DNA from: Bradyrhizobium sp. WSM1743
GTDB taxonomy: Bacteria; Pseudomonadota; Alphaproteobacteria; Rhizobiales; Xanthobacteraceae
Assembly (NCBI RefSeq): GCF_000473065.1
Contig: NZ_AXAZ01000068.1
Location: 1 to 45,388, forward strand
Reading direction: 5' to 3'
DNA: 45,388 nucleotides
Shown: positions 41,429 to 45,388 of the stretch, piece by piece
How positions within the stretch are numbered: position 1 is the stretch's first letter
How the letters are laid out: each line of letters opens with the position of its first letter
Notes under the pieces: model-generated
Told to the model about the DNA's origin: nothing
Seen by the model: the letters and a program-made list of their open reading frames with translations, nothing else
Database searches by the model: none
Position numbers and translations under genes: made by a program

Positions 41429-43036
41429 ATGCAGCCCCTGCGCATGTCCCGCCGCGTCATGAATCTCGCCTATATGCTGACCCAGAATGCGCGGCGGCAT
41501 GGAGCGCGCCCTGGCTTCGTCTGGGGTGACAAATCCTGGACCTGGCGCGAGGTCGATGCGCAGGTCTCGGCGCTGGCCGCGGCGCTCGCTGCGCGCGGCA
41601 TTGCGAAGGGCGACCGCATCCTCGTCCATTCCAAGAATGGCGACGAGATGTTCGTTTCGATGTTCGCCGCGTTCCGGCTCGGTGCGGTCTGGGTCCCCAC
41701 CAATTTCCGCCTGATGCCGGACGAGGTCAGCTATCTCGCGCAGGCCTCCGGCGCCAAGGCGTTCCTGTGCCATGTCGATTTTCCCGAGCACGCCGCGGCG
41801 GTGAAGGGCGGCGCACTGGAATTCACCTGGAGCATCGACGGCAAGGCCGCGTTCGCTGAGCGCTCGGTGGCTGACGCCATCGCCTCGCATACCGGAGCTG
41901 CCGTGGAGAATGTCGCCGTCGAGCACGACGATCCCTGCTGGTTCTTCTTCACCTCCGGCACCACCGGCCGCTCCAAGGCGGCGGTGCTGACCCACGGGCA
42001 GATGGGATTCGTCGTCACCAATCATCTCGCCGATCTGACGCCCGGTACGACCGAGCAGGATGCCTCGCTGGTGGTGGCGCCGCTGTCGCATGGCGCCGGC
42101 GTGCATCAGCTGATGCAGACCGCGCGCGGCGCGCGCACCGTGCTGCTGCCTACAGAGAAATTCGACATCAACGAGGCGTTCCGTCTGATCGAGGCGCATC
42201 GCGTCAGCAATCTCTTCACGGTGCCGACCATCCTGAAGATGATGGTCGAGCATCCCGCCGCTGACAAATACGATCACTCCTCGCTGCGCCAGGTCGTCTA
42301 TGCCGGCGCGCCGATGTATCGCGAGGATCAGAAGGCCGCGCTGAAGAAGCTCGGCAAGGTGATCGTGCAGTATTTTGGCCTTGGCGAGGTCACCGGCAAC
42401 ATCACCGTGCTGCCGGCCGCGCTGCACGATCCCGAGGACCGCCCGCATGCGAAGATCGGCACCTGCGGATTCGAGCGTACCGGCATGCAGGTCTCGATCC
42501 AGGACGACGAGGGCCGCGAGCTCAAAGCCAACCAGAGCGGCGAGATCTGCGTGATCGGGCCAGCCGTGTTCGCCGGGTATTACGACAATCCCGAAGCCAA
42601 CGCGAAGGCGTTCCGCAACGGCTGGTTCCGCACCGGCGATCTCGGCCACATGGATGAGGAGGGCTTCGTCTACATCACCGGGCGCGCCTCCGACATGTAC
42701 ATCTCCGGCGGCTCCAACATCTATCCGCGCGAGATCGAGGAGAAGATCTTGACCCATCCCGCGATCGGCGAAGTTGCCGTGCTCGGCGTGCCAGATGCGA
42801 CCTGGGGCGAGGTCGGCGTTGCCGTCTGCGTCGCGCGCGAGGGCGCGAAGCCGGTGAGCGAAGCCGAGATGGCGGCGTTCCTGTCGCCAAAAGTGCCGCG
42901 CTACAAGATGCCGAAGCGGTTCTTCTTCTGGGAGGCGCTGCCGAAATCCGGCTACGGCAAGGTGCCGAAGCGCATGGTGCGCGATGAGCTCGAAGCGCGC
43001 GGGTTGCTCGACCTCGACAAGACCAGGGCAAGCTGA
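41429..43036 (+). CDS. Acyl-CoA synthetase (AMP-binding, ANL family)
   Basis: A 535-residue ligase that adenylates a carboxylic acid and transfers it to CoA. Motifs in order: P-loop FFTSGTTGRSKAAVL (from about 172), A5-like YFGLGEVTGN, A7/A8 RTGDLGHMDEEGFVYITGR and SGGSNIYPREIEE, and A10 lysine K511 (GYGKVPKR). The substrate is unknown; medium- or long-chain fatty acids or aromatic acids are possible. GAGGA precedes ATG 41429. The next gene starts 9 bp after the stop, so the two are co-transcribed. Confidence 0.92.
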   Translation: MQPLRMSRRVMNLAYMLTQNARRHGARPGFVWGDKSWTWREVDAQVSALAAALAARGIAKGDRILVHSKNGDEMFVSMFAAFRLGAVWVPTNFRLMPDEVSYLAQASGAKAFLCHVDFPEHAAAVKGGALEFTWSIDGKAAFAERSVADAIASHTGAAVENVAVEHDDPCWFFFTSGTTGRSKAAVLTHGQMGFVVTNHLADLTPGTTEQDASLVVAPLSHGAGVHQLMQTARGARTVLLPTEKFDINEAFRLIEAHRVSNLFTVPTILKMMVEHPAADKYDHSSLRQVVYAGAPMYREDQKAALKKLGKVIVQYFGLGEVTGNITVLPAALHDPEDRPHAKIGTCGFERTGMQVSIQDDEGRELKANQSGEICVIGPAVFAGYYDNPEANAKAFRNGWFRTGDLGHMDEEGFVYITGRASDMYISGGSNIYPREIEEKILTHPAIGEVAVLGVPDATWGEVGVAVCVAREGAKPVSEAEMAAFLSPKVPRYKMPKRFFFWEALPKSGYGKVPKRMVRDELEARGLLDLDKTRAS

Positions 43037-43045
43037 GCGGACGCG

Positions 43046-43906
43046 ATGCGGAGGATCAAGCAGCCGGGCGCGCCTGCCGCCGAACGCATTCAATGGGTGG
43101 AGGCGAGGGGGCGTGCCTTCACGTTCACGCTTCAGGCGGGTGTGCCGCTGCTGGAGGCTGCGCGGCGCGGCTTTGCCGCGGAGGGCTTTGCCGGCGGCGT
43201 GCTGAACTTTCGGCACGGTGTGCTCGGGCCGTTCGCCTATGTCATGCCGGCGCTGTCGAAGACCGGCGAGAACGCGGCGTTCTACAGCGAGACCTTCCGG
43301 CCGGCTGGCGCTACGCGCACGAAGCTCGGCAGCATGACGCTCGGCACGCGCGACGGCGCGCCGTTCTTTCATTGCCATGGGCTCTGGACCGAAGCGGACG
43401 GCAAGACGAGCGGCGGCCACATGCTGCCGGACGAGACCATCGTCGCCGAGCCGTTTGAGGTCGCGGCGTTCGGGATCGATGGTGCAATGTTCACGGCCGA
43501 GCCCGATGGCGAGACCAACTTCAAGCTGTTCGGGCCGGTGGCGGCTGCCAGCACCGGCGCGCGCACGACGAGCCGTGCCTTCGCGCTGCGGTTGCGGCCC
43601 AATCAGGACTTTGCTTTCTGCCTCGAAGAGTTCTGCCGCGCGCACGGCATTGCCCGCGCGAAGATCCATGGCGGGGTCGGCTCGACCATCGGGGCGCGCT
43701 TCAGCCATGGCGGCGTGACCGAGCCGTTCGCGACGGAGCTGGCGATAACAGCGGGGACGATCGCGCCCGGCACTTCCGGCGCGGCGGAAGCTGCGCTCGA
43801 TGTTGCCCTGATCGACTACACCGGCGGCATCGCCGAGGGCCGTCTGATCCGCGGCGATAATCCCGTGCTGATGACGATGGAGCTGGTGCTGGAGGTGCTG
43901 GAGTAG
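43046..43906 (+). CDS. Tandem PCC/DUF296 domain protein
   Basis: A 286-residue protein with two PCC (DUF296) domains, residues about 15-155 and 160-285. The first has the family's SGGHMLPDETIVAEPFEV segment, preceded by FFHCHGLW (metal-type histidines). The second has HGGVGSTIGARF. PCC domains are trimeric folds found in plant DNA-binding proteins and in many bacterial proteins of unknown role. No AT-hook or signal peptide is present. It is tightly linked to the acyl-CoA synthetase (9-bp gap), so it may act on an acyl-CoA product; this is inference. Confidence 0.85.
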   Translation: MRRIKQPGAPAAERIQWVEARGRAFTFTLQAGVPLLEAARRGFAAEGFAGGVLNFRHGVLGPFAYVMPALSKTGENAAFYSETFRPAGATRTKLGSMTLGTRDGAPFFHCHGLWTEADGKTSGGHMLPDETIVAEPFEVAAFGIDGAMFTAEPDGETNFKLFGPVAAASTGARTTSRAFALRLRPNQDFAFCLEEFCRAHGIARAKIHGGVGSTIGARFSHGGVTEPFATELAITAGTIAPGTSGAAEAALDVALIDYTGGIAEGRLIRGDNPVLMTMELVLEVLE

Positions 43907-43945
43907 ACTTGTCGTTCGCCCGCAAACCACTTCCTCAAGATGATT

Positions 43946-43960
43946 GTTCCTGATATGTTC
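43946..43960 (+). promoter_or_regulatory. SOS box (LexA site), GTTC-N7-GTTC
   Basis: GTTC (43946-43949), CTGATAT, GTTC (43957-43960) matches the alphaproteobacterial LexA operator exactly (GTTCN7GTTC, equal to GAACN7GAAC on the other strand). It lies 41 bp before the AAA ATPase start, where a promoter is expected. Spacing and both half-sites are perfect. Not tested; a chance match is possible but the position is favourable. Confidence 0.65.
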
Positions 43961-44001
43961 CTGTGACGGTAGTTCTTGGTCAAGGCAGGGAGGTGGTTGT
44001 T

Positions 44002-44754
44002 ATGCGAGGGCGACAGCGTGACATCAGGCTGCCTGCTCCCTATCTGCGGCGCGTCTGGCTCGACCGCGCGCTGGTCCCGGACTGGGAAGTATATCCATAC
44101 TGTCTCCCGATCTTCAGCGAAGAATTCGACCTGAGCTTCGACACCGCGATCACCATCATCGTCGGCGAGAACGGCACTGGCAAATCGACCATCCTGGAGG
44201 GTATTGCAGCACTTGCCGGTTATGACGACGCCGGCGGCGGCAAGGGCTATCGCGCGGTCGATCATTCCAATGCGCGTGAGATCATGGCTGGGGAATTGTC
44301 GACCGCACTTCGCGCCGGCTGGGTGCCGAAGATCACCAACGGCTGGTTCTTCCGAGCTGAGACCTTCTTCTCCGTTGCAAGATATCTCGACGAAGTCTCG
44401 GACATGCCGCCCGATTTTCTGTCGTACTCCCACGGAGAGGGCTTTCTGCGCTTTTTCGAGGAGCGATGCCAGAGGCAGGGCATCTTCATCTTCGACGAAC
44501 CGGAATCGGCGCTGTCGCCGGCGCGCCAGATGGAGTTTCTGAAGCTGCTGCATCGCATGGATTCTTCGCGCAATTGCCAGGTCATCATGGCGACCCATTC
44601 GCCGATGCTGATGGCGTATCCCAATGCGCGGTTGCTGCGGCTGACAAAGTATGGCCTCGAGCCCGTGACGGTGGAGGAGACTGATCACTACCGCGTCATG
44701 CGGGAGTTCTGCGCTGATCCGCGCGGATTCGTGGAGGCGACGCTAGCGGAGTGA
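44002..44754 (+). CDS. AAA family ATPase (SMC/ABC type, COG3910-like)
   Basis: A 250-residue single-domain ATPase. Walker A is GENGTGKST (55-63), the signature-like loop is SHGEG (143-147), Walker B is FIFDEPESALS (162-172; D165, E166), and the H-loop is ATHSPML (H199). This is the compact ABC/SMC-type head without coiled coils. Related proteins occur in DNA repair and in defence systems, but most are uncharacterised. GGGAGG at 43988-43993 supports ATG 44002; an upstream GTG (43963) would sit directly on the SOS box. It is a single gene, followed only by repeats and an insertion sequence. Confidence 0.87.
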   Translation: MRGRQRDIRLPAPYLRRVWLDRALVPDWEVYPYCLPIFSEEFDLSFDTAITIIVGENGTGKSTILEGIAALAGYDDAGGGKGYRAVDHSNAREIMAGELSTALRAGWVPKITNGWFFRAETFFSVARYLDEVSDMPPDFLSYSHGEGFLRFFEERCQRQGIFIFDEPESALSPARQMEFLKLLHRMDSSRNCQVIMATHSPMLMAYPNARLLRLTKYGLEPVTVEETDHYRVMREFCADPRGFVEATLAE

Positions 44755-44782
44755 TAGGCGTAATGGGTGGTCGTTCTCTCCG

Positions 44783-44871
44783 CCGTCATTGCGAGGAGCT
44801 CTTGCGACGAAGCAATCGAGACTGTGGCCGCGGAAACATCCTGGATTGCTTCGCTGCGCTCGCAATGACGG
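44783..44871. repeat. Palindromic dispersed repeat
   Basis: Perfect 13-bp arms CCGTCATTGCGAG (44783-44795) and CTCGCAATGACGG (44859-44871), with inner pairing around GAAGCAAT / ATTGCTTC. It forms a long hairpin. It belongs to a repeat class widely scattered in Bradyrhizobium and other bacteria. Confidence 0.8.
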
Positions 44872-44895
44872 AATGGAAGGCCATAGGGCACTCAA

Positions 44896-45160
44896 CCCTC
44901 GTGTCCCGGACAAGCCGCAACGCGCAAGCGTTGCGGCGCAGAGCCGGGATCCAATTGCGCAGGGTAAGCTGCGGTGAGATGGACCCCGGCTCTGCAGCGC
45001 ACCGCCGAAGGGGCGCTGCGCTGCGTCCGGGGCACGAGAGTCGAATCCATCTCGCATTCCTGTCCAGGTCTCACGCACAGCTTCGCCTTCTCGCGGCACA
45101 TCGTGCCCGAGCTTTGCGCGAGTCATCGCCCTCAAAGGTGCCGAGGGCGCAGGGAAGGCC
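44896..45160 (-). repeat. Composite dispersed repeat, copy B (inverted)
   Basis: Reverse complement of the arrangement at 177-450, with several long identical blocks and small indels. The 5' end here (CCCTCGTGTCCCGGACAAGC) corresponds to the 3' end of copy A. Copies A and B therefore form an inverted pair spanning nearly the whole window. Confidence 0.7.
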
Positions 45161-45190
45161 GCATAGGCGTTAAGTTTATTCTTGAGTGTT

Positions 45191-45208
45191 GGAATCACAC
45201 GTGATTCC
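45191..45208. repeat. Inverted repeat before the transposase gene
   Basis: GGAATCAC, AC, GTGATTCC: perfect 8-bp arms, 9 bp before the transposase start. It may be part of the insertion-sequence left end or its promoter/operator. The second IS end is outside the window. Confidence 0.4.
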
Positions 45209-45216
45209 AAGGCGGG

Positions 45217-45388
45217 ATGGCAGACGAATCGCTTCTGAACGAGGACTGGACGAGAGTGGTTGCGCAGCTCGGCGGGGCTGCGCAGCTTGAAATAAGTGCG
45301 CGCCAGACGAAGGCTTTCGTGCGGCGGCGCCAAATTCCAGATGCGGTGTCGTTACTTCGGCTGATGCTGGCCTATTGTCTGGGTGAAA
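45217..45388 (+). mobile_element. IS4-family transposase, 5' part (runs off the window)
   Basis: An open frame from ATG 45217 (GGCGGG just upstream) continues to the window end: 57 codons with no stop. The N-terminal sequence contains SARQTKAFVRRRQIPDAVSL and LRLMLAYCLG, which resembles the start of IS4-family transposases in Alphaproteobacteria. The catalytic DDE residues lie beyond the window, so whether the gene is intact is unknown. Confidence 0.6.

Larger units (their letters stand above)
44755..45216. other. Repeat-filled intergenic region
   Basis: This 462-bp stretch holds no gene. It contains a palindromic repeat (44783-44871), the composite repeat copy B (44896-45160) and the short inverted repeat before the transposase (45191-45208). 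Short open frames inside it are repeat-derived. Confidence 0.6.

Noticed and set aside
40784..43930. 1048-codon minus-strand open frame
   Set aside because: It lies opposite the acyl-CoA synthetase and PCC genes and is rich in Arg/His/Ala as expected of an antisense frame. The plus-strand genes carry clear motifs.
1..45388. CRISPR arrays, tRNA or rRNA genes, prophage
   Set aside because: No regularly spaced direct repeats, cloverleaf sequences, rRNA-like stretches or phage structural genes were seen.

Overview
The window is an alphaproteobacterial chromosome segment, most probably Bradyrhizobium or a close relative. The reasons are the very GC-rich third codon positions, the protein sequences (an ExoR-like Sel1 protein, a FATGY-type receiver, COG2388 acetyltransferases, a DUF1127 peptide), and short palindromic intergenic repeats of the kind scattered through Bradyrhizobium and Rhodopseudomonas genomes. 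I see no rRNA, tRNA, CRISPR array or prophage. The species call is from recognition only; no search was run.

Layout. 1-829: repeat-rich non-coding DNA, then a possible leader region for ilvD. 830-3365: ilvD overlapping an exoR-like gene. 3384-10099: xthA(-), a hybrid histidine kinase(+), erpA(-), dgt(+), argS(+). 10240-21912: a long co-directional envelope and cell-cycle block: SPOR protein, nagZ, scpA, scpB, tatA, tatB, tatC, serS, a small unknown gene, surE, (receiver on the opposite strand), pcm, and a LysM/LytM lipoprotein. 22063-23055: a DUF815 ATPase(-). 23238-27592: yajC, secD, secF, then homologues of the mitochondrial complex I assembly factors NDUFAF3 (Mth938/DUF498) and NDUFAF6 (squalene/phytoene synthase-like). 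27638-28879: threonine ammonia-lyase. 28908-31051: a winged-helix/TolB-like/TPR regulator divergent from a cupin gene. 31114-35542 (all minus): trmFO, a kinase-like/ANL C-terminal fusion, a CAP-domain protein and a class V aminotransferase. 35670-40734: accessory small genes: DUF1127, lytic transglycosylase, DUF2189 membrane protein, DUF3597 protein, two COG2388 acetyltransferases around an SPW membrane protein, and a lipoprotein. 40829-44754: a Cys-rich secreted protein, an acyl-CoA synthetase paired with a tandem PCC/DUF296 protein, and a lone AAA ATPase behind a perfect alphaproteobacterial SOS box. 44755-45388: repeats, then the 5' end of an IS4-family transposase running off the window.

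How the genes work together. The central block combines septal peptidoglycan work (SPOR protein, NagZ, a degenerate LytM amidase-activator type), chromosome condensation (ScpAB), protein export (TatABC, YajC-SecDF) and translation and repair (SerS, ArgS, Pcm, SurE). The order argS-SPOR-nagZ-scpAB-tatABC-serS-surE-pcm-LytM-secDF resembles that of Caulobacter as I remember it, where the SPOR and LytM positions hold ftsN and dipM. IlvD and threonine ammonia-lyase belong to branched-chain amino-acid synthesis but sit 25 kb apart.

Best candidates for something new: (1) the protein at 33013-34107, which joins a kinase-like fold to the C-terminal subdomain of an acyl-CoA synthetase without the adenylation core; (2) the single-gene AAA ATPase at 44002-44754 with GTTC-N7-GTTC in its promoter, next to an insertion element; (3) the acyl-CoA synthetase/PCC pair at 41429-43906. 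No complete, clearly recognisable new multi-gene system is visible.
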